A stretch of DNA of 64,000 nucleotides from positions 1 through 64,000 of the forward strand of contig CAMVHB010000003.1 of the NCBI GenBank assembly GCA_947167155.1, read 5' to 3'. Below are positions 34,225-41,924 of this stretch, piece by piece. The position numbers and the translations under genes are program-made. This stretch comes from an uncultured Lachnospiraceae bacterium. GTDB lineage: Bacteria > Bacillota > Clostridia > Lachnospirales > Lachnospiraceae. The notes under the pieces were generated by a model, which had not been told where the DNA came from, did not search any database, and worked only from the letters and a program-made list of their open reading frames with translations. Numbering within the stretch: the stretch's first letter is position 1; every line of letters begins with the position of its first letter.

Positions 34225-35064
34225 ATGCTTGAGATCGGAAAAAAATCTGTACTTCATATCTCGCGTTTTACCGGAAACGGAGCTTATCTCTCAAAAAACG
34301 GAGAAAAGGAGGAAGTCCTTCTTCCAAAGAGATATGTGAACGAGTCCATGCGGCTTGGCGACGAGCTTTTGTGCTTCCTGTACCTTGATTCCGAGGACAG
34401 GCCGGTTGCGACAACCGATCCCGTCCCTCTGACTCTCGGAGGATATGGCGTACTGAAGGTCACCTCCATTACGAAGATAGGCGCATTTCTTGACTGGGGA
34501 CTTCCAAAAGATCTTTTCCTTCCTTATGCCGAGATGTCTGAACGGCCAAAAGAAGGAGACGAGATACTGGTGCGGCTTTACAAGGACAAAAGCGGGCGGC
34601 TTTGTGCCTCAATGAAGGGGCTCTATCATCTGCTTTCAACGGACTCCCCTTACAGGGTCAACGATGATGTAAAAGCAAGAATCTACGAATTTGGTCATGA
34701 TTTTGGAGTATTTGCGGCAGTGGACGACAGATACTCCGCGATGCTGCCGAGATATGAACGGAGCAGTGCCATGAGGATAGGCATGCTCGTAAATGCGAGA
34801 GTCACAAACGTTAAGGAAGACGGAAAGCTTGACATCTCGATCAGAGAGGTCATTCCAAAACAGATGGAGGAGGACGAAGAAGCGCTTCTCGATCTCATAG
34901 ATGAATACGGAGGCGTCCTGCCATTTACAGAAAAGGCGACACCCGATGTGATATTGAGAGAGACCGGTCTTTCAAAGAGTGCTTTCAAGCGCGCGATCGG
35001 CGGTCTTTACAAAAAAAGAAAGATAGACCTTTCAGATGGAAAGATAAGAAAAACAGAGGAATAA
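34225..35064 (+). CDS. cvfB: S1-domain RNA-binding protein (CvfB family)
   Basis: This 279-residue cytoplasmic protein has tandem S1-like OB folds (about 5-60, 65-130, 145-210) and a C-terminal winged-helix domain (about 225-279, ILRETGLSKSAFKRAIGGLYKKRKI), the CvfB plan. The second fold contains the S1 signature VTSITKIGAFLDWGLPKDLFLP. CvfB proteins affect virulence-factor expression in staphylococci and bind RNA; the role here is not known. It probably forms an operon with ridA 25 bases downstream. The ATG is placed for leaderless translation. Confidence 0.93.
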   Translation: MLEIGKKSVLHISRFTGNGAYLSKNGEKEEVLLPKRYVNESMRLGDELLCFLYLDSEDRPVATTDPVPLTLGGYGVLKVTSITKIGAFLDWGLPKDLFLPYAEMSERPKEGDEILVRLYKDKSGRLCASMKGLYHLLSTDSPYRVNDDVKARIYEFGHDFGVFAAVDDRYSAMLPRYERSSAMRIGMLVNARVTNVKEDGKLDISIREVIPKQMEEDEEALLDLIDEYGGVLPFTEKATPDVILRETGLSKSAFKRAIGGLYKKRKIDLSDGKIRKTEE

Positions 35065-35089
35065 AGCATTAAAAAAGGAGAATCGGAAA

Positions 35090-35497
35090 ATGGAAAAAAA
35101 AGAAGTTTCTACTCTTAAAGCCCCCCAGGCGATCGGCCCCTATTCACAGGCTGTTGTCGTCGGTGACTTCGTTTATACGAGCGGCGTCATCCCTGTTGAA
35201 GCAAAAAGCGGCATCATCCCTGCATCAGTTGATGAGCAGATCATGCGCTGCCTCCACAATCTCAGAGAAGTGCTTGTGGCTGCCGGAAGTGACCAGGATC
35301 ATGTGATCAAGACGACCTGCTTTTTGAAGGATCTCAAGAACTTTGAACGCTTCAATGAGCTTTACGGAAAAATGTTCCATACAGCTCCTCTTCCCGCAAG
35401 AAGCTGTGTTCAGGTTTCGGAGCTCCCCAAAAATGTAGAGCTTGAGGTTGAAGCCATCGCTCTTGTAAATCCCGAAGCACCCGCCACTGAAGCCTGA
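35090..35497 (+). CDS. ridA: RidA-family enamine/imine deaminase
   Basis: This 135-residue protein hydrolyses reactive enamines and imines made by PLP enzymes. Signature elements are APQAIGPYSQAV at the N-terminus, the TSGVIPV strand and the catalytic arginine in PARSCVQV followed by VELEVEAIA. It has a clear ribosome site (AAAGGAG, then ATG) and lies 25 bases after cvfB. A short extra tail (PEAPATEA) is present. Confidence 0.96.
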   Translation: MEKKEVSTLKAPQAIGPYSQAVVVGDFVYTSGVIPVEAKSGIIPASVDEQIMRCLHNLREVLVAAGSDQDHVIKTTCFLKDLKNFERFNELYGKMFHTAPLPARSCVQVSELPKNVELEVEAIALVNPEAPATEA

Positions 35498-35520
35498 ATC
35501 TCACCAAAATGATCATCAAA

Positions 35521-35552
35521 AAAGGTCCGTACCCGAAGGGGTAGGGACCTTT
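35521..35552 (+). terminator. Terminator between ridA and the convergent yjfB
   Basis: AAAGGTCC and GGACCTTT bracket a second pairing TACCC/GGGTA, forming a strong hairpin followed by T-rich sequence. A-runs on the other side allow it to act in both directions between convergent genes. Confidence 0.75.
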
Positions 35553-35574
35553 TCATTTCTCATTGCAAATGCGA

Positions 35575-35772
35575 TCAAACAGAAGCGTCAAACCTCGTTC
35601 CCACATTCGGATCAAGTGAAGGCATAGGCGCATTGTTTATCATACTTATTGCGCCCTGAGCTGCAGCCGCTTCCGCATCCAGTGATTTTGAAAGCATAGC
35701 AACACCAAGATCATTTGGAGTTTCTATACCGGTAACTCCCATAGCACTCATGGAAACACCTGAAAGACCCAT
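35575..35772 (-). CDS. YjfB-like putative motility protein
   Basis: This 65-residue protein matches the small YjfB motility family: an N-terminal GLSGVSMSAMG stretch, a helical middle (AMLSKSLDAEAAAAQGAISMI) and a C-terminal VGTRFDASV. The start is ATG 35772, six bases after AAAGGAG; a longer frame to 35799 has no support. It hints that the organism is flagellated, although no flagellar gene is in the window. The neighbouring glycosyltransferase (35860) is divergent. Confidence 0.8.
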   Translation of the reverse strand: MGLSGVSMSAMGVTGIETPNDLGVAMLSKSLDAEAAAAQGAISMINNAPMPSLDPNVGTRFDASV

Positions 35773-35805
35773 AAGCTTCTCTCCTTTCTCTGCGGGCAAA
35801 AATCT

Positions 35806-35813
35806 ATTATAAT
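35806..35813. promoter_or_regulatory. Overlapping divergent -10 boxes for yjfB and the DUF3880 gene
   Basis: ATTATAAT (35806-35813) gives TATAAT on the plus strand (35808-35813) and, read backwards, TATAAT on the minus strand (35806-35811). Both genes then have leaders of 27-40 nt. Both cannot be used at once. The -35 boxes are weak. Confidence 0.45.
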
Positions 35814-35859
35814 TATATCATCTGTTTCTGTCATTTCAAGAGGTCATGCGGTAAAAAAG

Positions 35860-36978
35860 ATGAAGATCTTGTTTCTGAACATATACAGGCTCTATAACCA
35901 TAATCCTGTGCTTAAGGCCTTCAGGGAAGCCGGTCATGAGGTAAAGGATGTCTTTTTCTCTACCCCTGAAAACTTCTGTCACGATGAGCCGCTGGAGAAT
36001 AATATCAAAAAGCTCATCTCATCAGAGCACTTCGATCTCGTTTTCACCATAAATTTCTGGTCTGTCATAGCCCGTGCAGTCCATGACGCCACACCGCGCC
36101 TGCCATATATATCCTGGAGCTACGACTCACCTTTGAATTGCGATGACTTTTCATCAATGGCCTTTGACAACAATATCATCTTCCTGTTTGACAGGGGGGA
36201 AACCAAGGCCTTCAAAAAGCTTGGGATCGATACTGTCCGTCACCTTCCTCTTGCCGTCGAAGAAAAGTCCCTCCGGAATGCATCAAAAAAATATGATTTT
36301 TCCCTTCTCGGAAGTCTCTACGAAACGGCATGGAATGAGCTCATGAAAACAGCTACCGAAAGGCAGAAGGGCTATATGGAGGCTGTCCTCTTTTCCCAGC
36401 AGAAGGTCTATGGGGAGTATCTGTCAGATATGATACTCACGGACGACATATTCCCCGGGATCTCAGGGAAGCAGCTTTCCTTTCTGACAGCACAGGAAGC
36501 TACAAGGCGGGACAGGCTTGCCCTTGTCTCCCTTCTTTCAAAACGTGGAAGCTTCTGTCTTGTGACGGGTTCTGATACTTCAGCTCTTAAGGGACTCTTT
36601 GGCGAAACAAAGATAATGCCGCCAATGGATTATGAAAAAGAGATGCCCGCCCTCTTTCGCTCTACAAAGGTGAATCTCAACCCTCCACTTCGGGCTATCA
36701 GGACCGGGATCAATCTCAGGGCGCTTGATATAATGAGTGAGGGAGCCTTTCTCCTTTCAGGCTTCCTTCCCGAACTGTCGGAAAACTTCACTCCCGGAGA
36801 AGAATTAGACACTTACAGCTGTCTTGAAGAAGCGCTTGATAAAGCACTTTTCTATATGAAAAACGATACTGTGAGAAACACCGTCGCTATGAACGGACTT
36901 AAGAAGTGCCGGACCTTGTTTTCATACAAAGACAGGATCAAAACGATCGTTGATGCCGCAAAAGAGCTTTCATCATGA
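35860..36978 (+). CDS. DUF3880/CgeB-like glycosyltransferase
   Basis: This 372-residue protein follows the DUF3880-plus-GT1 plan. Its N-terminal domain starts ILFLNIYRLYNHNPVLKAF and contains ISWSYDSP near residue 87. The C-terminal GT-B donor domain has NLNPPLRAIRTGINLRALDIMSEGAF-type sequence (about 265-295). Relatives sit beside flagellin genes or spore-coat loci. Its divergent position next to yjfB makes flagellar or surface protein glycosylation a reasonable guess. Its stop overlaps the 3' end of the flavin reductase gene by six bases. Confidence 0.82.
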   Translation: MKILFLNIYRLYNHNPVLKAFREAGHEVKDVFFSTPENFCHDEPLENNIKKLISSEHFDLVFTINFWSVIARAVHDATPRLPYISWSYDSPLNCDDFSSMAFDNNIIFLFDRGETKAFKKLGIDTVRHLPLAVEEKSLRNASKKYDFSLLGSLYETAWNELMKTATERQKGYMEAVLFSQQKVYGEYLSDMILTDDIFPGISGKQLSFLTAQEATRRDRLALVSLLSKRGSFCLVTGSDTSALKGLFGETKIMPPMDYEKEMPALFRSTKVNLNPPLRAIRTGINLRALDIMSEGAFLLSGFLPELSENFTPGEELDTYSCLEEALDKALFYMKNDTVRNTVAMNGLKKCRTLFSYKDRIKTIVDAAKELSS

Positions 36979-37605
36979 AATGAGAGACTCAACCTCATTG
37001 AAGTGAGTTTCATCCATCCCGCAGATCGGACAGACGAAGTCCTTCGGAAGATCCTCTCCTACAAACTCATAGCCGCATTTGTCACATCGAAAGATCTTTT
37101 CGGAAACCTCATCGGGATTTCTTCCGAAATCCTTTGGTTTGATCCTTTCATGATAATAATCATAAGTAAGCGAGGGCGCGTCGGAAAGCACATCCATATC
37201 CTTGACCTTTACCACGAAGAGAGTGTGAGTCTCAAGAGCGACCATACTCTCCGCCTCGCAGCTAAGATATGCTTTTGTCCCCTTTGTGATATATATGAGT
37301 CCGTTTCCCGATCTTTCAAAATCAGAAAAATCCCTGAACTTGTCCTCATCCTTTCCGGTCTTGAAGCCGAACCTTTCAAAAACAGAAAAATCCGCATCTG
37401 TAGAAAGCACGGAAAGATTGCAACGTCCGGTCCGAAGTAGCATGTCGTGGGTAAGATTCGACTGGTTCACCGCAAAAGCAATTCGGTTAGGGCGGCTCGT
37501 AACCTGAAAGGCAGTATTTATGATACAGCCGTTGTCTCTTTCATTTTCTCTCGCCGTCAGAATATAGAGGCCGTAGCTGAGTGAATCCATTGCCTTCTTG
37601 TTCAT
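36973..37605 (-). CDS. Flavin reductase-rubredoxin fusion protein
   Basis: This 210-residue protein joins a flavin reductase-like split-barrel FMN domain (about 1-155; GLYILTARENE, then TNDMLLRTGRCNLSVLS-like region) to a C-terminal rubredoxin (about 160-205) with the Fe(Cys)4 pairs CDKC and CPIC. Such high-molecular-weight rubredoxins pass electrons from NAD(P)H systems to diiron oxygen-detoxifying proteins in anaerobes. GAGGAGAGG stands before the ATG. It lies 64 bases after the TPR gene with a possible TATATA -10 (near 37625) in that gap. The final bases overlap the convergent glycosyltransferase gene. Confidence 0.92.
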   Translation of the reverse strand: MNKKAMDSLSYGLYILTARENERDNGCIINTAFQVTSRPNRIAFAVNQSNLTHDMLLRTGRCNLSVLSTDADFSVFERFGFKTGKDEDKFRDFSDFERSGNGLIYITKGTKAYLSCEAESMVALETHTLFVVKVKDMDVLSDAPSLTYDYYHERIKPKDFGRNPDEVSEKIFRCDKCGYEFVGEDLPKDFVCPICGMDETHFNEVESLIS

Positions 37606-37669
37606 ATCATTTCCTCTCCTCTATATAGGTACTGCCCCCTTCTGTTGCTCCGCATGATGGCTCCTCCTC

Positions 37670-39073
37670 TCACTCCGCAGACGTCCCCTGGCCCGCTCCA
37701 TTTTTGGAAAGCTCCAGAACCTTTTCTGCAGCAGTCCTCCCTCTCTGGGTCGAAGGGAAGAGTTCCGCCGCTCTGGTATAATATGTGAGGGCATCAGTAT
37801 CATTTCCATCCCTCTCCAGACAATAGGCAAGATAATATATAGCCTCGCCGTCAGCGTATGTCTCTTTCAGATCTACCACAGTGCGATAATCCGCAGCAGC
37901 CTCGGCATAATACCCCATAAGCCTCTCGCCATCGGCCTTGTCGTAGGCTTCTTTCGCTTTTCCCTCTATGATGGTTGCGGAAAGGGTGTCGTAGCCCTGC
38001 TGTCCATTCGCATCAAGAAGATCACGGTTCACGGAAGCCATCAGGTTTTCAGCGCTCCCAAAATCCCCTGATGAAGCAATGGTCATGGCGGAGATGAGGT
38101 TCTCATAAGACTGTTTCAGATCAGCCTGCCCCTCATAGGAGGTCAGCCGTTCCTTTAGCGATGTCACCTCGGATTGAAGCAGACTTATGCTCTGCTGTGA
38201 ATCAGAATAGCTCTCATTCACATCTATCAGGGCATTCTTCGCAACTGAATTGTCCCTTTCCCTGACCTCGGGAACTATAAGAAAGACTGATACCAGGACG
38301 CCTATCAAAAGACCGATCAGGACATTCAGGAAACCTCCCTTGCTCGAATCCAGCGCCTCTATGATACCCCGCCTCGGAACTACGACAGTGTCGTTTCCAT
38401 CCTGAAAACTTACCACCGGATCCTTCTTTTTTTTCTTTTTTCTGTTGTCATTCCTCTCACGAAAGACATTGTGAACTTCATTGAGATATGATATTGCAAG
38501 CGGATTTCCACTGTCGATCCGAAGTGCGGTATTCAGCTCCCTCCTGGCCTCCTCGTAATTGTCCTCCTGCATAAGAAGGAGGGCAAGGAGCACATGGGCC
38601 TTCACCATCTTCGGCTGATTCTTGAGAACCCTCTTCAGCTGTATCTTTGAAAGATCCCGGTTGCCCTGTCTCAGATAGGAAAGCGCAAGATTGTACTTCC
38701 TGTTGTTCGAATCGTACTTCTCAAGAAGTCCCTGACCATACTCAAGCTCCCCAAGATACCTTTCAGCCTCATTCTCTTCGGGATCAAGGTTTAAACTTAC
38801 GACCCACTCCCTCAGTGCGAGCACCATCTCGCCCTGTTCAAAATATACAAGCCCCAGCAGGTTTCTGGCTGCGGTATTGTATTTGCTGAATCGAAGGGCT
38901 GCGCCAAGAGAATTGACCGCTCCTGTCAGGTTTCTGATCTTCGCATATTCAAGACCTTCATTGTAGGCGCGGGCGCTGGAAAGGAGAATGCTTCTGTATG
39001 CGGTATTATCCGTGCCACAGTTTTCGCAATAAAGACCCTCTTCAATATCATAGCCGCATCTGTAGCAATTCAT
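37670..39073 (-). CDS. TPR-repeat membrane protein with N-terminal zinc ribbon
   Basis: This 467-residue protein begins with a zinc-ribbon-like site (C3, C6, C16, C19). Three or four TPR-type helical repeats follow (about 30-205). After a basic linker come one transmembrane helix (about 246-266), a coiled coil (about 275-320, SEVTSLKERLTSYE) and further TPR-like repeats outside (about 390-455). No catalytic motif is visible; it looks like a scaffold reaching across the membrane. It overlaps the small gene at 39070-39249 by ATGA. Specific function unknown. Confidence 0.75.
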   Translation of the reverse strand: MNCYRCGYDIEEGLYCENCGTDNTAYRSILLSSARAYNEGLEYAKIRNLTGAVNSLGAALRFSKYNTAARNLLGLVYFEQGEMVLALREWVVSLNLDPEENEAERYLGELEYGQGLLEKYDSNNRKYNLALSYLRQGNRDLSKIQLKRVLKNQPKMVKAHVLLALLLMQEDNYEEARRELNTALRIDSGNPLAISYLNEVHNVFRERNDNRKKKKKKDPVVSFQDGNDTVVVPRRGIIEALDSSKGGFLNVLIGLLIGVLVSVFLIVPEVRERDNSVAKNALIDVNESYSDSQQSISLLQSEVTSLKERLTSYEGQADLKQSYENLISAMTIASSGDFGSAENLMASVNRDLLDANGQQGYDTLSATIIEGKAKEAYDKADGERLMGYYAEAAADYRTVVDLKETYADGEAIYYLAYCLERDGNDTDALTYYTRAAELFPSTQRGRTAAEKVLELSKNGAGQGTSAE

Positions 39074-39249
39074 TTTATGTGAGCTTCCTTTTTCTCATCA
39101 GTTTTTTTCCCGGCAGCCTTTTTTTCTTCGGTCATCATCTTCAGAATATCAACCATGTCTGTTATGTCAGTCTTTGCAATGACTTCTTCCGCATCGTTGA
39201 CCTCAATGGCCGGTTTGAATTTTTTCAGTTCTTCATCAAAATCGATCAC
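39070..39249 (-). CDS. Small charged protein (59 residues), unknown function
   Basis: A short coding region fills the gap between cdd and the TPR gene. It starts at GTG 39249 after AGGTG (five-base spacing) and ends at a TGA overlapping the next ATG (ATGA). The product, beginning IDFDEELKKFKPAIEV, is acidic in its first half and Lys/Glu-rich at the end, with a helical middle (DMVDILKMMTEEKK). It has no membrane segment. Coupling to the TPR protein suggests that they work together, which is inference. Confidence 0.68.
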   Translation of the reverse strand: MIDFDEELKKFKPAIEVNDAEEVIAKTDITDMVDILKMMTEEKKAAGKKTDEKKEAHIK

Positions 39250-39258
39250 TTTTTCACC

Positions 39259-39675
39259 TTAATTGCCCAAGTCAAACGCAAGGGGCATAAGCTCCCCAAG
39301 CGTAGTTACCATATATGTCCCATCTTCCTTTCCAATGATAACGGAAAGATCCTCCCTGCAAAATTCAAGAAGCGTCTGTCTGCAAACGCCGCAGGGCGGG
39401 CAGAAAGCTTCCACTAAAGTCCCGTCGGGCAATACTCGTGCACCCGCTATCGCGATCGCAGAAAAGTTTTTTCTGCCCCCGGCCACTGCCGAAAAGACTG
39501 CTGTCCTCTCAGCACAGTTTGAAGCGCCGTTGACTGAGTTTTCCACATTGCAGCCCCTTATTATCTCTCCGTCCTCAGTCAGAAGGGCCGCTCCAACGGC
39601 AAAGTGAGAATAAGGAGAGTAGGAGTTTTCTCTCGCCTTCCTGGCTTCCTCAAGCAAAAATCCGGGGTCCGTCAT
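39259..39675 (-). CDS. cdd: Cytidine deaminase
   Basis: This 138-residue zinc enzyme converts cytidine and deoxycytidine to uridine forms for nucleoside salvage. The catalytic motif is NCAERTA (zinc Cys and proton-shuttling Glu), and the second zinc site is CPPCGVCRQ. The N-terminal SPYSHFAVGAAL is typical of the tetrameric class. It overlaps deoC by four bases, giving a nucleoside-salvage pair. Confidence 0.97.
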   Translation of the reverse strand: MTDPGFLLEEARKARENSYSPYSHFAVGAALLTEDGEIIRGCNVENSVNGASNCAERTAVFSAVAGGRKNFSAIAIAGARVLPDGTLVEAFCPPCGVCRQTLLEFCREDLSVIIGKEDGTYMVTTLGELMPLAFDLGN

Positions 39676-40379
39676 AAAATCTCACCATATTTCTTTATTA
39701 TGTCGGAAACAAGAGAGCTTGCACCAAGCCTGTCGGCTCCCGCTGCTATCAGGGCTTTCGCCTCCTCTATCGTATGTATGCCGCCGCTTGCCTTGATGAG
39801 GCGGCCGTTCTTGATATGGCTTTTGATGAGTTCGACATCAGAGACTGTAGCTCCACCCTTTGAAAAGCCTGTCGAGGTCTTGATGAATTCAGCATATGAG
39901 GTGCAGATCACTTCCACGAGCCTTATTTTTTCTTCTTCAGTCAAAAGACCTGTCTCAATGATGACCTTAAGTCTCCTGCCATCACAGGCTGTCCCTATGA
40001 GATTGATCTCATGCAGAATCTCACCGAAGCGTCCGGCTTTTACGAGACCGAGATTCAGTACCATATCGATCTCGCCGGCACCGTTCTTTACTGCATCATT
40101 TGCTTCAAAAACCTTTGTCTCTGTAGTGGAATAACCGTTTGGGAAGCCTATCACCGTACAGATGCGAACCTTGTATCCTTCGTACCTGTCATTGTTTTTT
40201 TGAACATAATCCGATGCCTGACGGACAAAGGATGGAGGGATGCATACCGATGCAGTATGGTACTTCATGCCCTCGTCAAGAAGTTTTTCAATATCCTTCC
40301 AGACGCAGTCCTGCCGAAGGCAGGTGTGATCAAGCCGTGACAGGATATCTTCTATTTCCGGAGGAAAAGCAGGGCTCAT
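39672..40379 (-). CDS. deoC: Deoxyribose-phosphate aldolase
   Basis: This 235-residue class I aldolase splits 2-deoxyribose-5-phosphate to acetaldehyde and glyceraldehyde-3-phosphate. The Schiff-base lysine is in IKTSTGF, and the second active-site Lys is in RLKVIIETG or LIKASGG. The N-terminal RLDHTCL is a family mark. It starts the nucleoside salvage run deoC-cdd-orf59-TPR. A TATAAT on the minus strand (about 40420-40425) is the probable -10. Confidence 0.97.
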   Translation of the reverse strand: MSPAFPPEIEDILSRLDHTCLRQDCVWKDIEKLLDEGMKYHTASVCIPPSFVRQASDYVQKNNDRYEGYKVRICTVIGFPNGYSTTETKVFEANDAVKNGAGEIDMVLNLGLVKAGRFGEILHEINLIGTACDGRRLKVIIETGLLTEEEKIRLVEVICTSYAEFIKTSTGFSKGGATVSDVELIKSHIKNGRLIKASGGIHTIEEAKALIAAGADRLGASSLVSDIIKKYGEIL

Positions 40380-40441
40380 ACAAACACCTCATTAACTGAT
40401 CAAAAGCCAACAGCAATGCTGTATTATACATCATAAGTTCT

Positions 40442-41923
40442 TTATTTGACAGACTTTATCTTCTTTCTGCACATATCGATGACTATCGAAAGCGCCTTCA
40501 GCCTTGCGTAATGCTTGTCATTTGATTCAAGAATGTGCCAGGGCGCAAAGGAGGTATTGGTCTTTTTCATCATCTCGTTTATGGCACCCTCATAGAGATC
40601 CCATTTTTCACGGTTTCTCCAGTCCTCATCAGTGATCTTCCACTGCTTCGCAGGATCGGCCTTTCTCTCATTGAACCTCTGAAGCTGCGTGTCCTTGTCT
40701 ATCTGAACCCAGAATTTGATGACAACAGCTCCCCATTCCGTAAGCTCGTGTTCAAATTCGTTTATCTCATTATAGGCTCTCTGCCAGTCATTCTCGGAGC
40801 AGAAGCCCTCAAGGCGCTCTACCATAACGCGGCCGTACCAGGTCCTGTCAAAGATTGAAAAATGTCCGTCTCTCGGGAGTCTTGTCCAGAAGCGCCAGAG
40901 ATAATGACGGTTCTTCTCATGGGGCTCGGGGGAGGCTATGGGCTGCACTACAAAACCTCTCGGATCCAAAGCAGAGGCAATTCTCTTTATATTGCCGCCC
41001 TTTCCCGCTGCATCCCAACCCTCATAGGCAATGATCACGGGAATGCGCTTCCGATACAGCTTGTAATGAAGATCGTGGAGCTCATCCTGAAGTTCGTCAA
41101 GCTTCTTTTTGTATTCCTCGTCTGTGACAGTCTTGTCGGAAAGGCTGATATCAGAAAGATCGGGGATAGGCTCAAGGGGAAATACATTCTGCCTGATAGG
41201 GGAAGTCTTCCCGTGATTCTTGAGCGCCGTGTCGATTCCCTGATTTATGAAGGAGAGCACCTGGTATACCGACCATTTTTTGTCATCGGTGTCTATGATG
41301 CACCAGGGAGAAGCACCGGTGTTCGTGTCATCAAGATACCTGTCGAAGGTGTCAAGATAAGACTCGTAATTGTCGTTCTCACGCCAGTCATCCTTCGTCA
41401 CTCTCCACTTTGTGTTCTTGTTCTCCTCGAGTTCCTTTAAGCGCTTCTTCTGCGCCTTTTTCCCGATATTGATGAAGAACTTCAATATCAGATAACCATT
41501 GTCCGTGAGGCTTCTTTCGCAATTGTTGATGGAGGTGATCCGGTTTCTGTATTCATCATCGGAAAGCTTCCCCTTCATGACACAGTCCGTAACCTCTTTC
41601 ATCCAGAAGCTGTCATAGAAAACGAACTGTCCGCCTTCAGGGATCTCCTTCATATAGCGGTAAAGGAAAGGATATCTTTTGTCCTCCTCCGTGATCTTTG
41701 AAAGATTGGTGACTCTGAAAAACCTGGGGTCGATATCCTTTATCACCTTTCCGATGATTGAGCCCTTTCCCGCGGCTCCCCAGCCTTCAAAGATCACCAT
41801 TACGGGAAGACGATTTTCCTTGATCTTCATCTGGTTTGAGAACAAAAGCCCCCTTTGCTTTTCGATCTCCTCCTCGAGCATGAATCCTTCGGGCATCATC
41901 TGTGCTGAAAAATTCTTTAACAT
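40442..41923 (-). CDS. Two-domain PPK2 polyphosphate kinase (polyphosphate:AMP/ADP phosphotransferase type)
   Basis: This 493-residue protein has two fused PPK2 P-loop domains. The first has EGWGAAGKGS (46-55) and the second EGWDAAGKGG (301-310). The second keeps the PPK2 catalytic FDRTWYGRV motif, while in the first the same place reads FYDSFWMKEV, so only the C-terminal domain is likely active, as known for the fused class (polyphosphate:AMP phosphotransferases). It should phosphorylate AMP or ADP using polyphosphate. The gene begins one base after HK4 with AAGGGG as ribosome site, making it the last member of the two-kinase signalling operon. Confidence 0.92.
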   Translation of the reverse strand: MLKNFSAQMMPEGFMLEEEIEKQRGLLFSNQMKIKENRLPVMVIFEGWGAAGKGSIIGKVIKDIDPRFFRVTNLSKITEEDKRYPFLYRYMKEIPEGGQFVFYDSFWMKEVTDCVMKGKLSDDEYRNRITSINNCERSLTDNGYLILKFFINIGKKAQKKRLKELEENKNTKWRVTKDDWRENDNYESYLDTFDRYLDDTNTGASPWCIIDTDDKKWSVYQVLSFINQGIDTALKNHGKTSPIRQNVFPLEPIPDLSDISLSDKTVTDEEYKKKLDELQDELHDLHYKLYRKRIPVIIAYEGWDAAGKGGNIKRIASALDPRGFVVQPIASPEPHEKNRHYLWRFWTRLPRDGHFSIFDRTWYGRVMVERLEGFCSENDWQRAYNEINEFEHELTEWGAVVIKFWVQIDKDTQLQRFNERKADPAKQWKITDEDWRNREKWDLYEGAINEMMKKTNTSFAPWHILESNDKHYARLKALSIVIDMCRKKIKSVK

Positions 41924-41924
41924 C

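Noticed and set aside
40380..40441. ACAGC-ATT-GCTGT repeat upstream of deoC
   Set aside because: Only five-base arms; could be an operator or a weak ppk2 terminator but the support is too thin.
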